From positions 1 to 5,848 of the forward strand of contig JBHGBF010000298.1 of the NCBI GenBank assembly GCA_041946865.1: a DNA stretch of 5,848 bases. The letters are read 5' to 3'. Positions 1 to 5,460 of this stretch are shown here, one piece after another; within the stretch, counting starts at the first letter, position 1; every line of letters begins with the position of its first letter. The translations under genes were made by a program, and so were the position numbers. The notes beneath the pieces were generated by a model that worked only from the letters and a program-made list of their open reading frames with translations, did not search any database and had not been told where the DNA came from. The stretch is from RPQK01 sp041946865 (GTDB lineage Bacteria; Acidobacteriota; UBA6911; RPQK01).

Positions 1-334
1 AAGCACCGGCCTCTCTCCTCGTTGCTGCCACACTCCGAACAAAAAACTGAGGGGTTGCCTCCTGCAAGAGTTCCGGCTTGACATCCGCTGCCTTCAGCGT
101 CTCCTGAACCCAGGAGCGGTCTCGGGGCTGTGCGGCAATGTCCAGGAGCACCCGCTGCACCTCCAGGTGCGCCATTGCGGCCATGAACTCGCGACCAGAG
201 GCGCCGGGCTTCCCGCTGCCGCTGTAACTGTAGTCGAGCAGTGGACCCGGTTTGGATTGAGCACTCGCCAGGGCACGAACGGCGACAAGATTGAGAAGAA
301 CGGCAATGCCGATTCGAGCTAACCGGCGCTTCAC
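1..334 (-). CDS. Exported protein of unknown function, N-terminal part (runs off left edge)
   Basis: The frame is open from a GTG at 334-332 to the left edge, about 111 residues, with no stop. The N-terminus is a good Sec signal peptide: a basic n-region (KRRLAR), a hydrophobic core (IGIAVLLNLVAV) and a small-residue c-region ending A-S-A before Q-S-K, so signal peptidase I cleavage is likely near residue 26. GGAGGTGA lies just before GTG 334; another GTG at 340 is possible but sits inside this ribosome-binding site. The mature part starts with a Gly/Ser-rich stretch (DYSYSGSGKPGASG), followed by a helical segment (EFMAAMAHLEVQRVLLDIAA) and then a region ending LKAADVKPELLQEATPQFF. I do not recognise the family. 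The protein probably acts in the periplasm or outside the cell. It is separated from the abiEii-like gene by about 490 bases, so it is probably transcribed on its own. Confidence 0.72.
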   Translation of the reverse strand, partial: MKRRLARIGIAVLLNLVAVRALASAQSKPGPLLDYSYSGSGKPGASGREFMAAMAHLEVQRVLLDIAAQPRDRSWVQETLKAADVKPELLQEATPQFFVRSVAATRREAGA

Positions 335-557
335 GCTCACCTCCCTGTGGAAGCGACGATACAACCGGCTGTTGCCTGGGTCAAAAGGAAAAGTCGGGGC
401 GGGCGCGCGTTCGAATGCGGAGGGGAACTATGCGTTCCCTGGCTTTCGTATACGCTGGAACAGGCAAGAGTGATTGAGCCGCAGAATGAAGAGGCCGCGG
501 CCCTCGCTCTGGGGGTCCCGGAACTAAGACCAGAGCCTTACTTCGAGACTGAATCTG

Positions 558-590
558 CGTTTTAACCAGGCGGCCGTCGCCTGAAAAACG
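558..590. repeat. Hairpin-forming inverted repeat
   Basis: The arms CAGGCG (567-572) and CGCCTG (578-583) pair perfectly around a 5-base loop. Outside them CGTTTT (558-563) pairs with AAAACG (585-590), leaving a small AAC/A bulge. T-runs precede and A-runs follow the stem on both strands, the reverse of a Rho-independent terminator, so I call it only a hairpin. No function is evident. Confidence 0.45.
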
Positions 591-697
591 GGGCGATGAA
601 TCGACGAACTCGCCTGCTCCGCCACCCCGACCCAACCTCCAAGCGGCAGCAGGCCGCCCTCAACTCGGACACTGGTCGCTAAAGCTGGACGCTGAGT

Positions 698-737
698 CGC
701 GGATCGACGCGGATGGCCGCGGATCAACGCGGATGCG
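698..737. repeat. Tandem repeat, four copies of CGCGGATnnn
   Basis: Four consecutive 10-base units share CGCGGAT and differ in the last three bases: CGCGGATCGA, CGCGGATGGC, CGCGGATCAA, CGCGGATGCG. From general knowledge, similar strings are common in intergenic DNA of several environmental phyla (Planctomycetes, Verrucomicrobia, Acidobacteria and others), and their role is unclear. The location between genes supports reading this as intergenic repeat rather than coding sequence. Confidence 0.75.
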
Positions 738-761
738 CCGAGTGCTGAACGCTGACAGCTT

Positions 762-832
762 GGGCTCTAGCGACGCCAACTCTGAGCGGCTAAAATCTGA
801 GAGACAAATTCTCAGAGTGGCGGCGCTAGCCC
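762..832. repeat. Large imperfect inverted repeat, MITE/REPIN-like or 3'-end structure
   Basis: A left arm at 762-786 (beginning GGGCTCTAGCGACGCC, ending ACTCTGAG) is nearly complementary to a right arm at 811-832 (beginning CTCAGAGT, ending GGCGCTAGCCC). A 2-base insertion, one mismatch and one extra base break the pairing. The 24-base loop contains TCTGAGAG (796-803), which can alternatively pair with TTCTCAGA (809-816), so two hairpins compete. The right arm ends inside the restored stop codon of the abiEii-like gene. No poly-U tract follows on either strand and no clear target-site duplication is visible, so a small non-autonomous mobile repeat and an RNA-stabilising 3' structure are both possible. 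Confidence 0.6.
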
Positions 833-874
833 TAAAGTAGAGCGGGAACCCACGTATTAAAAAACCTCTTTACC

Positions 875-1501
875 TCATCCCAGGAAAATCTGAATCAACA
901 TATCCGGCATCGGATCTCTTTCGGCCTCGTCAAAATAAGTCAAAGATTTCAGGATGTGAACGCCGCTGTAGTTTGCCCGCAAGTACTTCGTCTTGAAGAG
1001 GTCGATGAGATTTGTCAGCCCAAGTTCCCTTGCCGGAAAGTACAGGTCGATAAAGCCTCTACGTGTGCCTCGACTGGCGATCACGCTGATCTTCATGCAA
1101 CCGATATCCCGGGGATCAGCGACACGAACGCCCAGGAAGAATCGAAAAGCGAAAAGGACGGGATAGGGATAGCCCAGGAAACTGACCTTCACGCCCCCAA
1201 TCCCGGTATGCAGAGTTGATTCGGCCGCGGACCGACAACCCTGTGTGTCTTCTTTGCTGACGACCGAGAAACCCGGGGCGCTGGTGAGCCTCTGGATCAG
1301 CGCCTCTTCGTCGAACGTCGTCTCAGAGAAGAAGTCGAGGTCGACGGACCGCCGGTGCCCGAACTGCAGGGCAAGGCCCGTACCCCCAGCCAAGTAGAAG
1401 TGTTCGAGCCAGGATCGGGAGTGGAGACCCCGGAGGGTTAGCTCCACCTCCTGCTTGATCACTTCCGGGCGCCAAGCCTGCTCGTGCTGGTTATCGGTCA
1501 C
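875..1501 (-). CDS. AbiEii/AbiGii-family nucleotidyltransferase (toxin-like), C-terminus frameshifted
   Basis: This 208-residue frame has the signature of AbiEii-type nucleotidyltransferases, the toxin half of type IV AbiE systems. It has LAGGTGLALQFGHR (residues ~37-50, with the Gly-Gly-Thr nucleotide-binding turn) and SVDLDFF (~52-58, with the metal-binding Asp-x-Asp). It also has GGVKVSF (~102-108), then MKISVIASRGTRRGFIDLYF (~136-155, with the conserved Lys and Asp). The family transfers nucleotides to an RNA target; in characterised relatives the substrate is tRNA. The GTG start at 1501 is chosen because GGAGGA lies 7 bases upstream. The natural C-terminus is cut off: the frame hits TGA right after DMLIQIFLG. 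Removing one T from the T4 run at 885-888 restores DMLIQISWDEVKRFFN and a stop at 832, matching the usual W-x-x-VK-x-FF ending. The DUF6922-like gene just upstream is the expected partner. All core catalytic motifs are intact, but the shifted tail may reduce stability. Confidence 0.9.
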   Translation of the reverse strand: MTDNQHEQAWRPEVIKQEVELTLRGLHSRSWLEHFYLAGGTGLALQFGHRRSVDLDFFSETTFDEEALIQRLTSAPGFSVVSKEDTQGCRSAAESTLHTGIGGVKVSFLGYPYPVLFAFRFFLGVRVADPRDIGCMKISVIASRGTRRGFIDLYFPARELGLTNLIDLFKTKYLRANYSGVHILKSLTYFDEAERDPMPDMLIQIFLG

Positions 1502-1508
1502 GAGGCGG

Positions 1509-1514
1509 TCCTCC
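1509..1514 (-). promoter_or_regulatory. Ribosome-binding site of the abiEii-like gene
   Basis: On the minus strand GGAGGA (1514-1509) stands 7 bases before GTG 1501. It decides this start, since no ATG lies near the conserved N-terminus. Confidence 0.7.
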
Positions 1515-1534
1515 GGTACTTCAGCCTGTCTTGA

Positions 1535-1812
1535 TCACTGTCTCAAAGCGGCTACCTGTTCGGTCGGCACGCCTTAAACCAGGGCCCAAAAATTCGCGGA
1601 ACGGCGAGACAGTCTTCGTTCCGTGCGTACGACCTCTTCGATCTGGTCCGATGGAAACTCGGCTCTGAGCCACGCTATGGCTTTTTCGTCCCCGAACTCC
1701 AAGAGTCGGAAGATCGTGAACTCAGGGTAACTGCGAGGCTCGAATGTTTCGAGGTCAACATCCCAGGAATCGAGCAGGACGCGGCTGTGCTTGGGCTTCT
1801 CCTTCCGGCCAT
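1535..1812 (-). pseudogene. DUF6922-like small protein, probable antitoxin partner of AbiEii; frameshift plus internal stop
   Basis: No uninterrupted frame starts here, yet the minus strand encodes a recognisable ~92-residue protein. ATG at 1812 opens a frame that leaves the right register after about three codons; one extra base near 1803-1808 gives MAGKEKPKHSRVLLDSWDVD. The body continues as PRSYPEFTIFRLLEFGDEKA, then QIEEVVRTERRLSRRSANFW, the pattern I associate with DUF6922 proteins (D-V/L-D, FII-RVLEYGD, RLS-RSANFWAL) that commonly sit directly before AbiEii-family toxins. TAA at 1576-1574 interrupts it after FWALV, but the same frame goes on as GVPTEQVAALRQ to TGA at 1535, which looks like the real C-terminus. 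It starts 22 bases after the TPR gene stop and ends 33 bases before the toxin start. The lesions suggest the partner is no longer made, or that the consensus is wrong here. The antitoxin role is inferred from position; the family name is from memory of the pattern. Confidence 0.68.
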
Positions 1813-1834
1813 AGTTAACAGCGAAACGCGTGAA

Positions 1835-3251
1835 TCAGCTCCCTCTCCTCGACTCGCCCTGATTCGGGCCCTCGCCGAGATCGCATAGCCGGTCGGCCTC
1901 GGCTTCGGCAAATCGACGCGAGTGCATCAGCATCATCCGCCTGTAAGCCGTTTGGTCGTCGGTTCGATTCTCCTGCCACTGATGAACAGTTTCGGTCACC
2001 TCGCTCAACAGCTGCTCCACGCGTGGATCGTTCAGTACCGCTCTGAAAAAGTCTTTCGCACCTCTTGGCGGCTTCCTGAGGTAAGCGTGCAGGTTCCACT
2101 GAAGGGACACACCGGAGTTGTGATCGCCGATCTCATGGTAGCCCGACGGCCCCTTCTGAACGCGGATCCCGAGGAGCATCTTCGCGGCTCGCGGGTGGTT
2201 TAGCGCACCGTGCAGGAAGGCCGGCAACGCATGCTGGCGTTGCCCGAGTGCCTCGAGCGCGAAGGCTTCGATGAACGAGGCGTCAGGCTGAATCTGCGCG
2301 ATTCTCGTGGCGTTCCCGGCCGCACCCGGCCAGACACGCAGGTTCAGGCTGATCGCCGCCCGATGCCAGCAGGCGGTGATGTCATCCGCCGCACTCCCTC
2401 TCAAGCCGATCGCAGAGTTCAAGGGCCTCCTGAAAGCGGCCGACCCGATTCAGTGTGAGTGTCAGGTTGCGCAGCCCCCTGATGTAGGGGCGCGTGGCGA
2501 GGTCGGACCAGTAACGCTTCTTGCTGATTCGCTTGGGGAACAGTCTGCGACCGCCTTCAACCGTCTGCTGGAAGAGTCGCACCGCATCGTCAAGGCGGCC
2601 CTCGTCAAGGGCAATGAGGCCAAGGTAGTTGTATCCCTCCGCATACCGGTCGAAGCACTCCGTAAGAAGCCGAAACCCAGCTTCGGCCTTGCGATAATTG
2701 CGCTTCTCGTAGTAAGACTCCAGGAACTCCTCGGCATCTGGAGGGACGTCGGACCCCCGCAGGGAAAAGCGCCAACAGAACTGATTGTCGCGATTCCACT
2801 CGCTCTCCTCCTGATCGCACGTCCTGATCCGCTATTCAATCAGCTCTCGAATCACTTCCAGTTCGTGACGTTGAGTCTTGATCAGGTCCGCCGCTGACAA
2901 GAGGGATTGTGGGTCCGCCAGGAAGAGTTGCCGGGCAAAAGACACGAGGCTGTGCCGAAATCGTTTCTCTACCCGTTCGTGTCGGTACTCGTGGCCCTCA
3001 GGCAGCACGTCGAGATCGCGAGCGACCGCCGCGCGGATAGCCTTCCAGTCAAACCGAAGGTCCGGATACTGCGCCGAAAGGAGGGCCTCGAATAGACCCG
3101 CGCTGCGCGCGTCGCTCTTTCCGGCGATAGCCAGTGCTTCCGGCTTCGAGTAAATCGTAAACAGCACGCGCTGCTGAACTTGCCCGCTTTCCGGCTCACG
3201 TTCTCCGTGGACGAGCAGCAACTGTTTTCCTTTCTTGCGGACGTAAGGCAT
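1835..3251 (-). pseudogene. TPR-type helical repeat protein (~471 aa), split by in-frame TAG and a frameshift
   Basis: Three open pieces form one gene. Residues 1-139 come from ATG 3251. A TAG at 2834-2832 stands where Trp would fit (ELIE-stop-RIRTCDQEE), and the same frame continues without any usable start codon. At ~2385-2392 (TGCGGCGGATGAC) the frame shifts by one base and runs to TGA at 1835. The central part is helical repeat of TPR type: EEFLESYYEKRNYRKAEAGF (~174-193), YAEGYNYLGLIALDEGRLDD (~203-222), and RPYIRGLRNLTLTLNRVGRF (~254-273) with EALELCDRLE. After the shift come IEAFALEALGQRQHALPAFL and HGALNHPRAAKMLLG. The C-terminal ~90 residues are non-repeat. The protein is probably cytoplasmic and protein-binding; no catalytic motif is seen. 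It begins a possible three-gene transcript with the DUF6922-like and AbiEii-like genes. It could instead be two proteins, but the missing start in the second half argues against that. Confidence 0.75.
2832..3251 (-). CDS. N-terminal 139-aa open fragment of the TPR protein gene
   Basis: This is the piece that would actually be translated as the sequence stands. ATG 3251 follows AGGAGG with ideal spacing. The product begins MPYVRKKGKQLLLVHGEREP, then QQRVLFTIYSKPEALA, a possible beta-rich start. A helical part follows, with RFDWKAIRAAVARDLDVLPE and SLVSFARQLFLADPQSLLSA. It ends in ELIE at TAG 2834-2832. I recognise no defined domain in this part. Read alone it would be a conserved hypothetical protein; the in-frame continuation beyond the stop suggests it is the head of a longer one. 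Confidence 0.7.
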   Translation of the reverse strand: MPYVRKKGKQLLLVHGEREPESGQVQQRVLFTIYSKPEALAIAGKSDARSAGLFEALLSAQYPDLRFDWKAIRAAVARDLDVLPEGHEYRHERVEKRFRHSLVSFARQLFLADPQSLLSAADLIKTQRHELEVIRELIE

Positions 3252-3255
3252 GAAA

Positions 3256-3261
3256 CCTCCT
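3256..3261 (-). promoter_or_regulatory. Strong ribosome-binding site of the TPR gene
   Basis: AGGAGG on the minus strand (3261-3256) lies 4 bases before ATG 3251, and fixes that start. Confidence 0.75.
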
Positions 3262-3286
3262 GGTTATGCCGTAGATTTGTATCATG

Positions 3287-3309
3287 ACAACTATGTTGTG
3301 CTAACACAA
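3287..3309 (-). promoter_or_regulatory. Overlapping dyads, candidate operator/promoter of the TPR-DUF6922-abiEii transcript
   Basis: Two perfect 5-bp dyads overlap in an AT-rich patch upstream of the TPR gene: ACAAC-TAT-GTTGT (3287-3299) and TTGTG-CTAA-CACAA (3296-3309, plus-strand reading). On the minus strand a weak -35 (TTGTGT, 3309-3304) and -10 (CATGAT, 3286-3281) sit 17 bases apart across the dyads, so a bound dimer would block the promoter. This is inference from pattern only; no regulator gene is visible in the window. Confidence 0.35.
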
Positions 3310-3455
3310 TTCTTCGAGCACAACGGAGGAGCCCCCCGGACGATTTTGGTTGTTCTTCACCTCTGAGGCCGTGCTGGCTATCGAGATGCTGGCCTCGCCC
3401 CAGAAAAGACCCTCGGACAATCGTAAGGGAAAGAGGTGTCCCAACTGCCCAGGTG

Positions 3456-4597
3456 TCAAAGGCCGGCTTCCAGGAGTCGCGCCAGCAAGGCGGGCTTGTT
3501 GCTGTGGGTCGTGCGAAATGCGGTCAGGCGTATTGAGAAGTCGGACGAGGAGGCGCGTTTGGCCAGGTCCCGCAAGTCGACCAGGAGATTGACCGCTTCC
3601 GCATACGGCTTCGCCTGCCTGATCGCGACCAGCTCGTGAACCCTAGCGCAAAGCTCTTCTTCGCGGCCGGTCAGCGCATCCAGATGTTGCTTCCGCTTCC
3701 TTGCCTCCTCCTGTTGTTCGAGTGCTCTTGCCTGGGCAGCCTTTCGCGCCTGTTCTCTGCGGCGCTCTTCAGTGAGGCGGTCGGCCGCCTGGAGCAGTTC
3801 CCCCACCATCCGTGCAGATTGACCCGCTATCTGACCGGGTCTGTCAGTTGTTTCGCGCCTCATCCGCCCCCACAACTCGTTGCCAACATGCGCGTCGAGG
3901 CCCTCCATGACGCGGAGCAAAAAGTCGTCCTTGGTTTTGGAGGGTAGAGTAGCAATCCACGACCGCGCCCTGTCCAGATCCGCCTGTCGACCCTCCACGT
4001 TCGGGCTCGCCTGCGCCGCGGCTGCAAGAAGGTCGCGGTCCAAGCACAAAAAGTCGGCGAGGGTGTCCAGCGCGGGCGAAAGCCGTTGGAGGTTGGCGGG
4101 GACGGTCGGCTCGACGTCGTCTTCGTCCAGCATTTCGAGTTGCGCGCCGAGCAACCAGCCAATGTACAAGGCGCGGAAGTCGCCACGGCAAAGCTCGTTC
4201 CGGACCGGGAGAATGCAGGCGAGCGACCATCCCCCTTCGAAGTAGTCGTTTTCGCCCTCGCCGTCCAGCTCAAAGTTAACTATCAAGTCGCGGCCGTGTT
4301 CCTCGATCGAAAGGATGTCTCCGCTGCAATATTCCCGGGCAGTTTCCAGAGAGAGGAGGGAGGCCGGGATTTTGAAACTCAAATGGCGAGTTCCCCAGTT
4401 CGCGAAATAGAGGAAGGCGTCGAAATACTTCCTTACCCACTCCTTCGGATTCCCCTTGAAGTCGCCCCAGTTGTATTCGTTCTTAAAGCTGGCAGACGTG
4501 ATGGTTGCGCGCGTCGAGTAACGCCGCAGTTCTTCCATTTGGTCTTGAGTCAAGGGCGATCGACGGTTTGGAATTCGTAGTATTGATATTCGCTCAT
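3456..4597 (-). CDS. Uncharacterised ~380-aa protein with C-terminal coiled coil; frameshift at codon 15
   Basis: The body is open from about 4553 to TGA at 3456. As it stands the longest frame starts at TTG 4610 with an unlikely N-terminus (MPETYERISILRIPNRR). ATG 4597 in another frame gives MSEYQYYEFQTVDRP and then a stop. Adding one base to the CCC run (minus strand, 4556-4554) joins it to LTQDQMEELRRYSTRATIT, giving a 380-residue protein. MSEYQYYEF...DRPLT is, from memory, the typical start of a widespread family of hypothetical proteins. Further features are EYNWGDFKGNP (~41-51), VRKYFDAFLYFANWGTRHLS (~55-74), an acidic middle, and a charged Arg/Glu/Gln-rich coiled coil (~280-320; EERRREQARKAAQARALEQQ). 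A helical tail with HELVAIRQAKPYAEAVNLL ends the protein. No catalytic motif, signal peptide or membrane segment is seen. No clear Shine-Dalgarno precedes ATG 4597. Its function is unknown and a structural or scaffolding role is only a guess. Confidence 0.8.
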
Positions 4598-4746
4598 AGG
4601 TTTCAGGCAAAGGGTATCAGAGATCGGTGAAAGAAACGCTCCGCAGAGGAGGAGTCGGGTGGCACGCTTTCGGATTCTCGGACGTCGTGATTTCCTGCGT
4701 TTTCATCTCCGAAGAGCGCTTCGAGACCAACAAAGCCCGCTGCTCA

Positions 4747-5460
4747 TCAACGTCGGCCGTGAAACGCTCGAGCTGAAAAATCTACGAAGGAAAGTTGCGG
4801 CTGAGCACTCATAATCCGGTCAATCCTGTTAATCCTGTCGGACAGTGCATCTGTACAGATTCGGGAGCGGGACGTCAGGCACCTTTCCTGCTGACTGCTT
4901 CGGCAATTCCTTCTGCAAAGCGGGCGAAATGCTTCAGGGAATCCGTAAGATACTCGAACCTTCGCATAGCTTTGCAGACCGGCTAACATTTGATCAATCT
5001 TGGGCTTATCGACCATCGTGATCCACTTATAGTCGTGATAACGCCCCAGGGTATCCCGCTCAAGCGCAACCCGCTGAATATCGTTTCCCGAATAGATTCG
5101 CACGCCCTCCTCCAGGACGCGCCCGCGCATCTCGATCGTCGCGCTGGCGAGGTCGCGAAAGTCGACCTGAAGACCGAGGGCTTCCGAGAGGCGTTCCTGG
5201 ATGTCCAACTCCTTCTTAAGCAGGAGCTTTGCACCGCTCAGATACCCATCGAGGTAGTAGCCGACATCAAGATCGCTAAAAGGTAGAGGATTGCCCCACA
5301 CCCGACTCCCGTACGCGTATGCGACAAGAATGCCTTTGCCTCCAAGAATCGTCCGCGCCGCAACTCGTAACTGGTCAATCAATTCGCCACGACTGGAGAT
5401 GACCCTTTCCCTCCGCAACACTTCACGACTGCCGTTATCGGAATCAATGTGCTGCCACAA
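4747..5460 (-). CDS. MntA-type minimal nucleotidyltransferase (HEPN/MNT antitoxin-like) with aberrant C-terminus
   Basis: Residues ~24-145 match the minimal nucleotidyltransferase fold: AYAYGSRVWGNPLPFSDLDV, with the Gly-Ser of motif I (~51-52) and the catalytic Asp-x-Asp (~63-65), a third acidic residue in LQVDFRDL (~100), then RVLEEGVRIYSGN and ERDTLGRYHDYK. MntA proteins of HEPN/MNT toxin-antitoxin pairs neutralise HepT RNases by AMPylation in characterised cases. Family length is about 130-150 residues; here the frame runs on to 237. From residue 149 (ATG 5016) it reads MVDKPKIDQMLAGLQSYA, like the start of a HEPN partner. It then turns into low-quality Arg/Ser/Cys-rich sequence and crosses the 9-bp repeat (DRINRIDRI), so the last ~70 residues are probably not native. 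The TTG start at 5460 overlaps the upstream gene by 17 bases. A better spaced site is GTC 5403 behind GGAGG, perhaps a lost GTG start. Confidence 0.82.
   Translation of the reverse strand: MWQHIDSDNGSREVLRRERVISSRGELIDQLRVAARTILGGKGILVAYAYGSRVWGNPLPFSDLDVGYYLDGYLSGAKLLLKKELDIQERLSEALGLQVDFRDLASATIEMRGRVLEEGVRIYSGNDIQRVALERDTLGRYHDYKWITMVDKPKIDQMLAGLQSYAKVRVSYGFPEAFRPLCRRNCRSSQQERCLTSRSRICTDALSDRINRIDRIMSAQPQLSFVDFSARAFHGRR
4813..4839. repeat. Tandem repeat, three copies of a 9-bp AATCCtGTn unit
   Basis: Units AATCCGGTC, AATCCTGTT and AATCCTGTC follow each other directly. On the minus strand they read GACAGGATT, AACAGGATT, GACCGGATT. From general knowledge, similar AGGATTnAC strings are dispersed in intergenic DNA of many environmental bacteria. 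It lies inside the overextended tail of the nucleotidyltransferase frame, which argues that this tail is intergenic sequence read through. Confidence 0.7.
4875..5016 (-). pseudogene. Possible remnant of a HEPN (HepT-like) toxin partner
   Basis: ATG 5016 begins MVDKPKIDQMLAGLQSYA in the same frame as the nucleotidyltransferase. M-x-D-K-x-K-I-x-x-x-L-x-x-L-x-x-Y is how many HEPN-domain HepT proteins begin. After about 18 codons protein-like sequence moves to another frame, reading RFEYLTDSLKHFARFAEGIA and ending at TGA 4875. HepT proteins are about 110-140 residues with an R-x(4-6)-H catalytic motif; here under 50 codons remain and no such motif is present, so any toxin would be dead. Alternatively the segment is simply the C-terminal helix of the nucleotidyltransferase. 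Confidence 0.3.
5410..5414 (-). promoter_or_regulatory. Shine-Dalgarno sequence facing a non-start GTC codon
   Basis: GGAGG (5414-5410) is followed after 6 bases by GTC ATC TCC (5403-5395), exactly where the minimal nucleotidyltransferase should begin. GTC is not a normal start, so either the start has mutated from GTG or an upstream TTG (5460) or GTG (5421) is used. Confidence 0.45.

Larger units (their letters stand above)
341..831. other. Intergenic region without a supportable gene
   Basis: No reading frame here on either strand has a credible start, ribosome-binding site and protein-like composition together. The two longest open frames (347-565 on plus, 381-635 on minus) overlap each other and look like chance frames in GC-rich DNA. 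The region holds three structured elements, listed separately: a hairpin at 558-590, a 10-bp-period tandem repeat at 698-737 and a large inverted repeat at 762-832. The promoter of the exported-protein gene should lie here on the minus strand, but I see no convincing -35/-10 pair. Confidence 0.55.

Noticed and set aside
405..420. GCGTTCGAATGC, resembling a tRNA T-loop
   Set aside because: There is no matching stem and no cloverleaf upstream.
347..565. 72-aa plus-strand frame ending in a protein-like stretch (EEAAALALGVPELRPEPYF)
   Set aside because: It starts 7 bases from the divergent exported-protein start, with no Shine-Dalgarno and an odd first half, and overlaps another chance frame. 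Not excluded, but not supportable.
956..1219. 87-aa plus-strand frame
   Set aside because: It is antisense to the abiEii-like gene, whose motifs are unambiguous.
1955..1980. GGTTCGATTC, resembling a tRNA T-loop
   Set aside because: The bases on each side do not form a 5-bp T-stem, no D- or anticodon arm is present upstream, and it is inside TPR coding sequence.
2832..2834. Possible recoding of TAG as an amino acid
   Set aside because: A single TAG, together with frameshifts and a TAA in neighbouring genes, points to mutation or error rather than an altered code. The restored abiEii-like gene itself would end in TAG.
2307..2897. 196-aa plus-strand frame
   Set aside because: It lies wholly antisense to the TPR gene, whose minus-strand translation has clear repeat structure; it has no ribosome-binding site or recognisable domain.
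3365..3396. GAGGCC/GGCCTC inverted repeat with 20-base spacer
   Set aside because: A six-base arm with a long loop and no T-run is not enough for a terminator or operator.
3434..3457. Direct repeat AGGTGTC ... AGGTGTC, 17 bases apart
   Set aside because: It is only 7 bases long and partly within a coding end, within chance expectation.
4086..4580. 164-aa plus-strand frame
   Set aside because: It is antisense to the coiled-coil protein gene and explained by its codon use.
4617..4706. 29-codon minus-strand frame beginning MKTQEITTSENPK
   Set aside because: It has no ribosome-binding site, a proline-rich unspecific tail and no context to support a small protein.
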